A DNA stretch of 64,000 bases from positions 1 to 64,000 of the forward strand of contig DINQ01000024.1 in assembly GCA_002426795.1 (NCBI GenBank), written 5' to 3'. The notes beneath the pieces were generated by a model. The model saw nothing but the letters and a program-made list of their open reading frames with translations. It did not search any database and was not told where the DNA came from. Positions 44,602 through 52,265 of the stretch are shown piece after piece. Numbering within the stretch: the stretch's first letter is position 1; the number at the start of each line of letters is the position of its first letter. Origin of the DNA: Bacteroidales bacterium UBA5536. GTDB lineage: Bacteria > Bacteroidota > Bacteroidia > Bacteroidales > F082. The position numbers and the translations under genes are program-made.

Positions 44602-45396
44602 ATGCACACCTTCAAACAATATCTATTACTTCTGATGTTATGGCTGGCAGCTACAGCCATGTTTGCGCAATCAATCCCTGAAAAACCTGTTCCACCAAGG
44701 CTGGTAAATGATTTTACAAACACCTTATCGGCCCAGGATATTTCCAGGCTGGAAAGAAAGCTGGTTGACTATAACGACAGCACTTCCACACAGATTCTCG
44801 TCGTTTTGGTGAAAGACCTGAGCGGTACCGATCCGGCAGACTACGCCTTCAAACTGGGTGAAAAATGGGGTGCTGGTCAAAAAGGCAAAAACAATGGTGT
44901 TGTCATTTTGGTAAAGCCCAAGATTGGAAATGCCCGCGGACAGGCTTTCATTGCGGTTGGATATGGTCTGGAGGGACTTATTCCGGATGCACTCAGTAAG
45001 CGCCTCGTCGATCGGGAGATGATTCCTTCATTCAAAGAAGGCAACTATTTTGCGGGGCTCGACAAAGCCACCGATGCCATCATGGGATTGGCTTCTGGTG
45101 CTTTCACAGCTGATCAATACGATCAACAAAACGATGGCGCATGGGTCATCCCAATTATTATTATCATCTTAATTATCATTATTATGCGTGCTTCTAAATC
45201 GTCGAACCACATAGGAGGTAGAGGCGGCAATCTGCCATTTTGGACTGCCATTTGGCTGGCCAGTCAGGCTGGCAGAGGCAGCTCTGGCAGTTGGGGCGGT
45301 TTCAGTGGCGGCTCAGGTGGTTTTGGCGGTGGCGGTGGCTTTGGTGGTTTTGGTGGTGGCAGTTTCGGCGGTGGCGGAGCTGGCGGAAGCTGGTAA
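44602..45396 (+). CDS. TPM-domain protein with Gly-rich C-terminus (YgcG-like)
   Basis: Exported or membrane protein of 264 residues from the ATG at 44602 (MHTFKQYLLLLMLWLAATAMFAQ signal), chosen because it follows the previous stop; an ATG at 44575 would overlap it. The TPM domain (about 30-155) carries LVNDFTNTLSAQDISRLERK and NNGVVILVKP and GYGLEGLIPDALSKRL. A membrane helix of Ile-rich sequence (about 178-195) follows, then a low-complexity Gly/Ser/Phe tail. This is the YgcG-type layout. It ends the lemA operon. Confidence 0.87.
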   Translation: MHTFKQYLLLLMLWLAATAMFAQSIPEKPVPPRLVNDFTNTLSAQDISRLERKLVDYNDSTSTQILVVLVKDLSGTDPADYAFKLGEKWGAGQKGKNNGVVILVKPKIGNARGQAFIAVGYGLEGLIPDALSKRLVDREMIPSFKEGNYFAGLDKATDAIMGLASGAFTADQYDQQNDGAWVIPIIIIILIIIIMRASKSSNHIGGRGGNLPFWTAIWLASQAGRGSSGSWGGFSGGSGGFGGGGGFGGFGGGSFGGGGAGGSW

Positions 45397-45416
45397 AGAA
45401 ACTTCACATAATTCAT

Positions 45417-45449
45417 AATGACCCGGTGAGCAACTGGGTCATTTTTTTT
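45417..45449. terminator. terminator between the TPM gene and the AraC-family gene
   Basis: AATGACCC (45417-45424) pairs with GGGTCATT (45436-45443) and is followed by a T-run on the plus strand, 20 bases after the stop at 45396. On the minus strand the hairpin overlaps the last codons and the stop of the convergent AraC-family gene. Confidence 0.8.
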
Positions 45450-46665
45450 GCACAATCCTACCCTCAATAATTTCTTTGCGATACTGCGAGGGCAATTTTC
45501 CTGAATACTTTTTAAATGAGGCCACAAAAGACGATCGCGAATGGAAACCGCAGGTAGCCGCAATACCTTCGATACTGTAGTCGTCATATTCCATATTCTG
45601 AAACAGATCAATCACCTTAGCACAGCGGTAATCATTGAGGTAGTGCTGAAAATTCTTTGAAAACTTCTCGTTTATAGTTTGCGAAAGATACTTTGAATTC
45701 GTATTAAGCAGATTGGCAACATCTTCCAACTTTAACTTGGGATTAATGTAAGGCTCCTCCTTTTTCATCAGCATCTCAAGCTCTTCCACCAGCACATCTT
45801 TCAATTCGTCGCACAAACAAGAAGTTTTATATTTTTCTCCGTCCAGATTAGCCCCTGTTTGTCTACTCGTAACAAAGAGATTTGCTTTAGGGTTAGAGTG
45901 CAAAAATTCAGCACACTGAAAAAAATAATCATCATTAAACCTGATGCCAAAATATCCTAGTCCAATATTCAGAATTAATACTGAACCAATGAATAGCGTG
46001 CTAACCAAACTGTCTGATTCGCTGTGGAAATATTGATGACTGATAAGCAGTATCATCATTAACAGATAACTGAAGCTGAATAATTTCGTCCCGGTAACAT
46101 AAAACTTTAAATCAGGACATTCTCTCTTTTGCATTTTAAGAGCAAATCTGCGGAAAAGCCCGGTTGAATAAAACATATAAACCAATAACTGTAAAAATAC
46201 CAAAGTATTGATGATTAACCTGATCAACCAGGTTTGGTTTCCTGGTGCGGATTTGATTAATAAAATACCATATACCGAGTCAAGGTATTCCGTGTTGTGC
46301 GAAGTAATAAGTACCCAAAAAGGAAGCATGATAATCAGCACCAAGAGGGCAGGCAGCACATGCAACAGATCAATCCACCGAAGAACGAAATTCTCTACCA
46401 ACAATGATTTCAGATGAAAGTAAAAAACTGGCGTAAGCAGCATTGCAACTGAAAAAATCAACGGAAATAAAACATAAAAAGAGGAAGTGTGTGTGAACAA
46501 CCTGATATGCAACAGAAAGCTGGTCAAGCCAAAAAGCATCATAAAAACCGCAAACAAACTCCTTGTGGTACTCTTTTCCTTTAAGTTTTCATATAACAAA
46601 TATAAAAAGAAACCAATTGACTGATAGCCAAGCATTAACCACAAAGAATGATTAAGAGTTTCCAT
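45439..46665 (-). CDS. membrane-anchored AraC-family transcription regulator
   Basis: 408-residue regulator with about seven hydrophobic helices in residues 1-245 and a C-terminal AraC/XylS DNA-binding domain (about 305-400): KLKLEDVANLLNTNSKYLSQ, DYRCAKVIDLF and the second helix-turn-helix GIAATCGFHSRSSFVASFKK ending PSQYRKE. This seven-helix plus AraC layout is common in Bacteroidota; the membrane part is a presumed sensor of unknown signal. It is transcribed away from the nos cluster across a 457-base gap that holds three direct-repeat boxes, so it is the leading candidate regulator of the nos genes. Confidence 0.88.
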   Translation of the reverse strand: METLNHSLWLMLGYQSIGFFLYLLYENLKEKSTTRSLFAVFMMLFGLTSFLLHIRLFTHTSSFYVLFPLIFSVAMLLTPVFYFHLKSLLVENFVLRWIDLLHVLPALLVLIIMLPFWVLITSHNTEYLDSVYGILLIKSAPGNQTWLIRLIINTLVFLQLLVYMFYSTGLFRRFALKMQKRECPDLKFYVTGTKLFSFSYLLMMILLISHQYFHSESDSLVSTLFIGSVLILNIGLGYFGIRFNDDYFFQCAEFLHSNPKANLFVTSRQTGANLDGEKYKTSCLCDELKDVLVEELEMLMKKEEPYINPKLKLEDVANLLNTNSKYLSQTINEKFSKNFQHYLNDYRCAKVIDLFQNMEYDDYSIEGIAATCGFHSRSSFVASFKKYSGKLPSQYRKEIIEGRIVQKK

Positions 46666-46791
46666 TAAACTACAACATTTCTTGATCAGTTATAAATTCG
46701 CAAAGATCTGTCTGCTCCACTATTTTACTGAACTATTCTGCGCCAAAAATTCAGCAGTAAACTTCGATCTTTTTCCTCCTATGGCAAATGT

Positions 46792-46813
46792 ACTGAAATT
46801 CTTGAATTAAAAC
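46792..46813 (+). promoter_or_regulatory. operator-like box 1 upstream of the nos cluster
   Basis: First of three similar 22-base boxes. The shared core AATTCNTGAWTNNAAAC occurs here at 46797-46813 with TTGAATTAAAAC as its right half. It lies 310 bases before the first nosZ-like start and 127 bases before the AraC-family start. Confidence 0.4.
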
Positions 46814-46873
46814 ACAACCATTCATCAATATATTTCATTTACTTGATAATGTGGGTTTTAAGAGTTTTTCGAT

Positions 46874-46901
46874 TTTGTTTGAATTCATGAATTTAAACAA
46901 A
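46874..46901 (+). promoter_or_regulatory. operator-like box 2, near-perfect palindrome
   Basis: The second box (22-base unit at 46877-46898) is a palindrome at 20 of 22 positions, GTTT...AAAC around a central AATTCATGAATT. Three more complementary bases on each side extend it to 28 bases. It shares the core with boxes 1 and 3 in the same orientation, 85 and 72 bases away. Confidence 0.5.
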
Positions 46902-46948
46902 CGCCTTTGACCGTCTTTTTTCGAAACAGTGCAATTTATGACAAATTG

Positions 46949-46970
46949 GTTTCAATTCGTGATTCAAAAC
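46949..46970 (+). promoter_or_regulatory. operator-like box 3, proximal to the nos promoter
   Basis: Third copy of the box, matching box 2 at 17 of 22 positions (GTTTCAATTCGTGATTC, then AAAAC). Its centre lies about 57 bases upstream of the likely start of transcription, a position suited to an activator. Confidence 0.45.
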
Positions 46971-47002
46971 AACATGAAGAAAAATAGCACTGAATTACCT
47001 TT

Positions 47003-47010
47003 TATTTTTG
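47003..47010 (+). promoter_or_regulatory. -7 promoter element of the nos cluster
   Basis: TATTTTTG matches TAnnTTTG. There is no -33 TTTG at the right distance, which fits a promoter that needs an activator. The leader to the ATG at 47123 is about 105 bases; I see no strong hairpin in it. Confidence 0.5.
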
Positions 47011-47122
47011 TGAGGCAAGAAGTGAAAAGTATAGATAAACAGCATGATAGTAAATACTACAAAATATTCAACCACATATAAATCAGATAAAGTTTTTCAA
47101 CGAACCAAACACCAAAGTAAAA

Positions 47123-49375
47123 ATGAAGCACTATTTAAAAGTTCTTAGCGTAGCATTAACATGTCTGCTGCTGATTTGTGGAATGGGCAGTGAAATATTT
47201 GCTCAGACTACACTTGCAGATGTAAAAAAGAACAGAGGTCTCAATGACGATGATGTTCTTGCTGCAACCAAAACATTTATGCCTCGCGGCGGACGCGACG
47301 ATTACTTTGCCTTTGTGGGTACAGGAAACTCAGGCACGATGATCGTTTATGGTTTGCCCAGCATGCGTATTTATAAATATGTTGGCGTGTTCTCACCCGA
47401 GCCCTGGCAGGGCTATGGTTTCGACGATGAAAGCACCCTAATGCTGAAAAAGGGATCGCTCGACAATCGATTATTAAGGTATGGCGACATGCGATTTCCC
47501 GCGCTAAGCGAAACGGATGGTAAATACAATGGTAAATATCTCTTTTATTCAGATGGCGCCAATTCGAGGATCGCATTACTTGGCCTTGATGACTTTGAAA
47601 CAAAACAGGTGTTGATGCACCCTCTTTTCCTCAATGCATTTCCTGGTGTTGCCGTAACTGAAAACACTGAGTATGTCATCCAATCGAGTGAATACCCAAC
47701 CCCATGGGACAACAAGGAAGCTGACCCTGAAACTGAATTTGAAACCAAATTCAAATCAGGTATCACCTGTTGGAGCTTTCAGGACACACAGGAAGAGGCC
47801 GGAACCGGTCACCATATTGGTCGTATGATCAAAGAAAATTCGTTTACCCTCGAATTACCACCCTTTACACTCGGATATTTCGATACAGGCCGCGAAGCAA
47901 GCAATGGATTACTTGTAGGTTTGGCTGCTTACAAAGATCAGTCCTATATATATGTATACGACATCAATAAGGCCAGCAAGCTTGAAACTATAGAAGTTCA
48001 TGATTTTATGGTTATTCCTTTTCAGGTAGCCATTGATAATGGTGTTTTTGCACTCATCCCTGTTGACGAAACACCTCATTCAGTGAAAGTTGATCCAAGC
48101 GGTAAATATTTTATCACAGCAACCGATGATGCAATGGTTTTTGACTTTGCAAAAGTAAAAGCTGCACTCGACCAAAAAACTTATACATCCCAGTCAGTAG
48201 TCAATGTTCCTACGCTTGATGAAAAAAGTCTCTTACATGGTACTGTTAAGATTGGAAGGAATGTCATCGATAATGCCTTCGACTACAGACCTAATACTGT
48301 ATACACATCTGCTTTTGACGATAAAAAAGTTGTACGCTGGAATTATGAAACTTTAAAAGTTGAATCAGCCATTGATTTGACCTTTAAACCCGGTCAATTA
48401 ATGACTCCACAGGGAAACTCAGCTGAGCCACATTCAAATTACCTTACTGTTGTTGACAAGGAAGGGCTATATGACAATATGATTCCGATTGGCCCTGCAC
48501 GTCCAAGCTATCAACATCTGATCGATATCTCGTCAGACGACATGCGAGACATTTATACTATGAGTCTGCCACAATCAAACATTTATGGCTCGGTAAGTGT
48601 ATTGCGTACGACCATCAAACCTATTATCCGTTATCCGCTTGGCACTAATACCAGAACAGGAGAGATATCGCGCTACAAAACTGTTGCAGGCCAGGAAAAG
48701 ATTGAAAGAGAAGGCAACCGCGTGCATGTTTTTGGCACATTAATCCGCTCACATATCACTCCTGAAATTGTTGAAGTAGAAGAAGGGGATGTTGTAACTT
48801 TCCACCTTACCAACCTGGAACGTGCTGAAGACGAAACACACGGATTTACTGTTTCAACATATGGTGTCCATGGCAGCTTTGAGCCCGGAAAAACAGCTTC
48901 ACTTACCATGGTCGCCGACCGCCCGGGTGTATTCCCCTATTATTGTACTGAGTTCTGTTCAGCGCTTCACCTCGAAATGGAGGGGATCTTCCTGGTCAGA
49001 CCAAAAGGTTATGTTGCTTCCCCGGAAACTGAAGGAGAAATAAAATTGACACTTGAGCAACTTGCTGAATACAAGAAAAACTACGAAGATAAAATTGTGG
49101 TGATCAATCAGACACAAGATGTTATCAATAGTGTGGTTACTTACCTGAAAGACAACAACTACCAAAACTATCCATACGTTGAAGCACTGGTAGTTGACGC
49201 TCTTGACCAGCTTGAACTCGCCAAAACAGCCAAAGCCAACTACGAACGTTATGCTGCAGAAGGCAAATGGAAAGATGCATTCCTGTGGGCAGAACAATAT
49301 TGGCAATACCAGGTAAAAACTGCTGACGTTGGCCTGCGCGCCAAGAAACTGCTGTCAGAAGAGATCAGTAAGTAA
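47123..49375 (+). CDS. NosZ homologue with CuA site intact and CuZ site lost
   Basis: 750-residue periplasmic protein with a Sec signal (cleavage near FA27|Q28) that aligns with clade II nitrous oxide reductase end to end. Cupredoxin domain (about 540-630): all CuA ligands are present, H573, C608, E610 (carbonyl), C612, H616 and M619. Propeller domain (about 30-520): the CuZ His-His of DxHHP is R124-F125, the HG(G) His is F173, the DYLH His is Y277, the GPLH His is D383 and the VGH His is Q425. Only the PH-x-V histidine (H319) remains. The frame is intact over the whole length and clearly under constraint, so it is not a pseudogene. A 115-residue helical tail (635-750) is absent from ordinary NosZ. 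First gene of the cluster, 38 bases before the second nosZ gene. Inferred role: electron-entry subunit of a split reductase. Confidence 0.85.
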   Translation: MKHYLKVLSVALTCLLLICGMGSEIFAQTTLADVKKNRGLNDDDVLAATKTFMPRGGRDDYFAFVGTGNSGTMIVYGLPSMRIYKYVGVFSPEPWQGYGFDDESTLMLKKGSLDNRLLRYGDMRFPALSETDGKYNGKYLFYSDGANSRIALLGLDDFETKQVLMHPLFLNAFPGVAVTENTEYVIQSSEYPTPWDNKEADPETEFETKFKSGITCWSFQDTQEEAGTGHHIGRMIKENSFTLELPPFTLGYFDTGREASNGLLVGLAAYKDQSYIYVYDINKASKLETIEVHDFMVIPFQVAIDNGVFALIPVDETPHSVKVDPSGKYFITATDDAMVFDFAKVKAALDQKTYTSQSVVNVPTLDEKSLLHGTVKIGRNVIDNAFDYRPNTVYTSAFDDKKVVRWNYETLKVESAIDLTFKPGQLMTPQGNSAEPHSNYLTVVDKEGLYDNMIPIGPARPSYQHLIDISSDDMRDIYTMSLPQSNIYGSVSVLRTTIKPIIRYPLGTNTRTGEISRYKTVAGQEKIEREGNRVHVFGTLIRSHITPEIVEVEEGDVVTFHLTNLERAEDETHGFTVSTYGVHGSFEPGKTASLTMVADRPGVFPYYCTEFCSALHLEMEGIFLVRPKGYVASPETEGEIKLTLEQLAEYKKNYEDKIVVINQTQDVINSVVTYLKDNNYQNYPYVEALVVDALDQLELAKTAKANYERYAAEGKWKDAFLWAEQYWQYQVKTADVGLRAKKLLSEEISK

Positions 49376-49413
49376 TAATAGCATCCATTAATTAATCGAA
49401 GAAAGTTTGAATC

Positions 49414-51789
49414 ATGAAAAAAATAGATCACTATTCTCAATTAGGTCTTCTTTTAATCGCAATTGCTTTCATATCACTGATCACTGCATGTGACAGCAAG
49501 GGTAAGAAAAGCAAAGCCGAAGACCTCGGTGCTCCTTACGGCAAAGAATCGTTTGGAGACGTTGTAAAGCGCAGAGGACTCAATGCTGATGATGTATTAG
49601 CCGCTGCAAAAACCTATACACCAGATAAACTAAAGGATGAGTATATTGCCCTCAATTCGGGTGGACAGGCTGGTAACATGATTATGTATACTGTACCATC
49701 AATGCGTTTGGTAAAGTATGTACCAACATCATCCAAACAACCAGAAAATGGATTTGGTTTCAGTAAAGAATCCATCGAAATCCTACAATCGGGCTATATC
49801 GATGGCCAGAAAATAGATTGGGGCGATACTCACCATCCGGGATTTTCAGAAACCAATGGCGATTATGACGGCAAATGGGCTGTTATCAACGACAAAGCCA
49901 ATCCCAGAGTGTTTGTGATTTCATTGAAAGACTGGGAACTCAAGCAAACTGTAAATAACCCAATTTTCCGGAGTAACCACGGCGGATGCTTCTTTACTCC
50001 AAACTCAGAGTACATCGGTGAAGCTTCACAGTATCCTTCAACATTTGACCGGAAATACCATCCACTAAACGAAACCAATTTTAAGAAATACTGGCGCGGT
50101 GGTCTTACCTTCTGGAAATTTGACAATGAAAAAGGACGCATCGACGAGAAAAACTCCTTTACCATGGAATTCCCTCCTTATACACAGGATTTGACAGACA
50201 TGGGTAAAAATGCCAGTTATGGCTGGTCGTTTACCAATTCATTCTGTACCGAAATGTATTACGGAGGTATCGAAAGTGGTCGTCCGCCATTTGAAGCAGG
50301 TTGCTCTTCGCGCGATGTGGACTACCTACATGTTGTCAATTGGAAAAAAGCCGAAGAACTCGTTAAAAACGGCCAATATAAAATGGTGAATGGCGCTAAG
50401 GTTATCCCAATTGATGTAGCAGTAAAAAACAATATTCTTTTCCTTATTCCAGAGCCAAAATCACCTCACGGCGTGGATGTTAACCCAGACGGAAAATACA
50501 TTGTTGTTGCAGGTAAGCTCGATTCACATGCCTGGGTTTATTCCTTTGACAAGATCATGAAGGCCATTGCCGACAAAAATTTTGAAGGAACCGACGAATA
50601 TGGAATTCCGATTATTGCTCTCGAAACCGCCCTGCATGGAAGTGTTGAAGTGGGTCTCGGACCTCTGCACAACCAGTTTGACGATGAACCAGGAGTGATT
50701 TACACCTCCATTTATGTGGATTCACGCATCACAAAATGGGATTATATCAACCTGAAAGTTTTAGACTATGTGTCCTCTCACTATAATGTTGGTCACCTCG
50801 TTTCTGCACATGGTGATGTTGTCAAACCTCATGGAAAATACCTCATTTCGCTCAACAAATTGTCTATCGACCGATTCAACCCGGTTGGACCGCTCCACCC
50901 GCAAAATCACCAGTTGATTGATATTGAAGGCGATAAAATGTCGTTGATTTATGACATGCCATTGCCAATGGGCGAGCCCCACTATACTTCTTTGATTTCA
51001 AGGGATTATTTTACTTCCGAAGACAATTATCCTGTTGGCACCAACATTTACAAGATGGATAAATCTCCAGATTACACTGCTTTGGGCGATGAAAGAATCG
51101 TGACAAAAGGCAACAAAGTTGATGTGTATGCAACGATGAACAACGGTGTTGTTAAACCTGGAAATATCAAAGTAAAACAGGGTCAGGATGTAGAAATCCA
51201 TATCACCAATCACGGTCAGTCAAAGCTTGATCATTATGTATATGAAATATCAGCCTATGACCAAATGTACAGATGGCGTCCGGGCGAAACGGCAACCTTG
51301 ATCTTCAATGCTGACCGCTCAGGCAGTTATCCATTATTGCTTGACAATTACCACAGTCCGGAAGGAAGAAAACTGCAGGGTTATCTCACTGTTGCCTATG
51401 ATGAAGCCGCTAACAATGAAATGCTGCTGGCATATTCAAAACGCGTGCAAGCAGACATGCAGATGCAGGCTTTCCAGCCATCTGCCATCGAAATGAAAAA
51501 CTTACTTGAAGGCGAAATGGAATTCCTGAACTACGGATGTAATGCCTGTCATAAATTTGGAGAAGAGTTCAATGGACCTGACTTGCTGATGGTTGACAAG
51601 CGACGCACTGATGATTGGCTCAAAACCTGGATTATGAATCCCGAAGAACACTACAAAGAAGTTGATATTGAAGCCATGCGCCAACGATATAAGCTGGCTA
51701 TGCCAAACCAAAATGTTTCAGACGCTGATGCCGATAAAATCATCAAGTTCCTCAAACTCCGTTCAACTCAATATATGAGTCAACAATGA
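49414..51789 (+). CDS. nosZ: NosZ homologue with CuZ site intact, CuA site lost, haem c domain
   Basis: 791-residue Sec-exported lipoprotein (lipobox LITAC, C26). The seven-bladed propeller has every CuZ ligand: H140 and H141 (GDTHHPG), H189 (SNHGG), H306 (DYLHVVNW), H352 (SPHGVDV), H419 (GLGPLHNQF) and H461 (YNVGHLV). The cupredoxin fold is still recognisable (PGETATLIFNADRSGSYP), but the CuA positions are Y608, L643, H647, G651 and L654, so no CuA can form. A C-terminal cytochrome c domain (about 695-791) has CNACH (709-713) and a probable Met ligand M763. Clade II NosZ with a haem domain is known (Wolinella), but there CuA is present. It should be the catalytic subunit that reduces N2O, receiving electrons through its own haem and the CuA of the preceding gene product. 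Confidence 0.88.
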   Translation: MKKIDHYSQLGLLLIAIAFISLITACDSKGKKSKAEDLGAPYGKESFGDVVKRRGLNADDVLAAAKTYTPDKLKDEYIALNSGGQAGNMIMYTVPSMRLVKYVPTSSKQPENGFGFSKESIEILQSGYIDGQKIDWGDTHHPGFSETNGDYDGKWAVINDKANPRVFVISLKDWELKQTVNNPIFRSNHGGCFFTPNSEYIGEASQYPSTFDRKYHPLNETNFKKYWRGGLTFWKFDNEKGRIDEKNSFTMEFPPYTQDLTDMGKNASYGWSFTNSFCTEMYYGGIESGRPPFEAGCSSRDVDYLHVVNWKKAEELVKNGQYKMVNGAKVIPIDVAVKNNILFLIPEPKSPHGVDVNPDGKYIVVAGKLDSHAWVYSFDKIMKAIADKNFEGTDEYGIPIIALETALHGSVEVGLGPLHNQFDDEPGVIYTSIYVDSRITKWDYINLKVLDYVSSHYNVGHLVSAHGDVVKPHGKYLISLNKLSIDRFNPVGPLHPQNHQLIDIEGDKMSLIYDMPLPMGEPHYTSLISRDYFTSEDNYPVGTNIYKMDKSPDYTALGDERIVTKGNKVDVYATMNNGVVKPGNIKVKQGQDVEIHITNHGQSKLDHYVYEISAYDQMYRWRPGETATLIFNADRSGSYPLLLDNYHSPEGRKLQGYLTVAYDEAANNEMLLAYSKRVQADMQMQAFQPSAIEMKNLLEGEMEFLNYGCNACHKFGEEFNGPDLLMVDKRRTDDWLKTWIMNPEEHYKEVDIEAMRQRYKLAMPNQNVSDADADKIIKFLKLRSTQYMSQQ

Positions 51790-51796
51790 TTTTATC

Positions 51797-51827
51797 AATC
51801 CGGGGGACCCAAAAAGTCTCCCGGATT
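51797..51827 (+). terminator. intercistronic terminator-like hairpin after the second nosZ gene
   Basis: AATCCGGGGGAC (51797-51808) pairs with GTCTCCCGGATT (51816-51827), 12 pairs with one G-U, over a 7-base loop, followed by TTAT. It lies 7 bases after the stop. It may partly end transcription so that the two nosZ mRNAs exceed the downstream nos genes. Confidence 0.65.
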
Positions 51828-51837
51828 TATTACCTTT

Positions 51838-51856
51838 GGTTTGAATTAATCAAACC
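51838..51856 (+). promoter_or_regulatory. palindrome GGTTTGAATTAATCAAACC upstream of the cytochrome gene
   Basis: Perfect 7-base arms GGTTTGA/TCAAACC with a 5-base spacer, directly after the hairpin and 28 bases before the next ATG. It could be an operator or part of a promoter for the downstream nos genes; its sequence differs from the three boxes upstream of the cluster. Confidence 0.35.
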
Positions 51857-51883
51857 CTAATTTAACTAAACTTAAATCTCTTT

Positions 51884-52243
51884 ATGAAAAAAATTATTCT
51901 GTTGATGGTCAGCGCCTTCATGGCTGTAGGGATGCTGACGAGCTGTGGAGGTGGCGGCGAAAAAGTTGCCAATCTTGAAAATGGAAAAGCTGTTTACGAC
52001 AAAGCATGCATAGCCTGTCACTGGAAAGGTGTAGCAGGTGCTGCAGCCCTTACCGACAAAGCCCGCTGGGAAGAAATAGCAGCCAAAGGCATGACTGTGT
52101 TAAAAGAACATGCGTTAAAAGGTTATACTGGCACACACGGAGTGATGCCCGAAAAAGGAACCTGCGTCGATTGCACCGAAGACGATCTGTTTGATGCAAT
52201 TAGTTATATGATGCATGAAGCTGGTGTTACTCCGGCAAAGTAA
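51884..52243 (+). CDS. cytochrome c5-type monohaem lipoprotein
   Basis: 119-residue periplasmic lipoprotein (lipobox LTSC, C21). Haem motif CIACH (about 42-46), a Met ligand in HGVMPEKG, and the CVDC pair just after it that forms the extra disulfide of the cytochrome c5 group. The final helix DDLFDAISYMMHEAG is also typical. Placed directly after the nosZ pair and before nosB, it is the likely electron donor to the reductase; in clade II nos clusters small c-type cytochromes (NosC) hold the same position. Confidence 0.88.
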   Translation: MKKIILLMVSAFMAVGMLTSCGGGGEKVANLENGKAVYDKACIACHWKGVAGAAALTDKARWEEIAAKGMTVLKEHALKGYTGTHGVMPEKGTCVDCTEDDLFDAISYMMHEAGVTPAK

Positions 52244-52265
52244 ACTCAACAAAACATTCAGTTCA

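Noticed and set aside
45200..45390. Gly-codon-rich stretch as a DNA repeat
   Set aside because: The repeats are degenerate GGN codons of a Gly/Ser/Phe tail in frame with the gene, not a tandem DNA repeat array.
45240..45611. Antisense Pro-rich and Trp/Arg-rich ORFs over the TPM gene's end
   Set aside because: They are shadows of the Gly-rich repeat region of the YgcG-like protein.
46666..47122. FNR/CRP-type binding site upstream of the nos cluster
   Set aside because: I looked for TTGAT-N4-ATCAA and TGTGA-type palindromes and found only partial half-sites; the repeated 22-base boxes are a better-supported signal.
47123..49375. First NosZ homologue as a decaying pseudogene
   Set aside because: The frame is open for 750 codons, the signal peptide and the complete CuA site are preserved, and it sits first in the operon behind the promoter. 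Selective loss of only the CuZ ligands is not what random decay looks like.
51232..51398. H607 or H647 of the second NosZ homologue as remaining CuA ligands
   Set aside because: H647 falls on the second Cys position and H607 is one residue off the His position; without the Cys pair and the His-Met end a binuclear CuA cannot form.
52215..52265. Earlier start for the NosB-like protein
   Set aside because: It lies inside the cytochrome gene and adds a charged segment before the natural signal/membrane helix.
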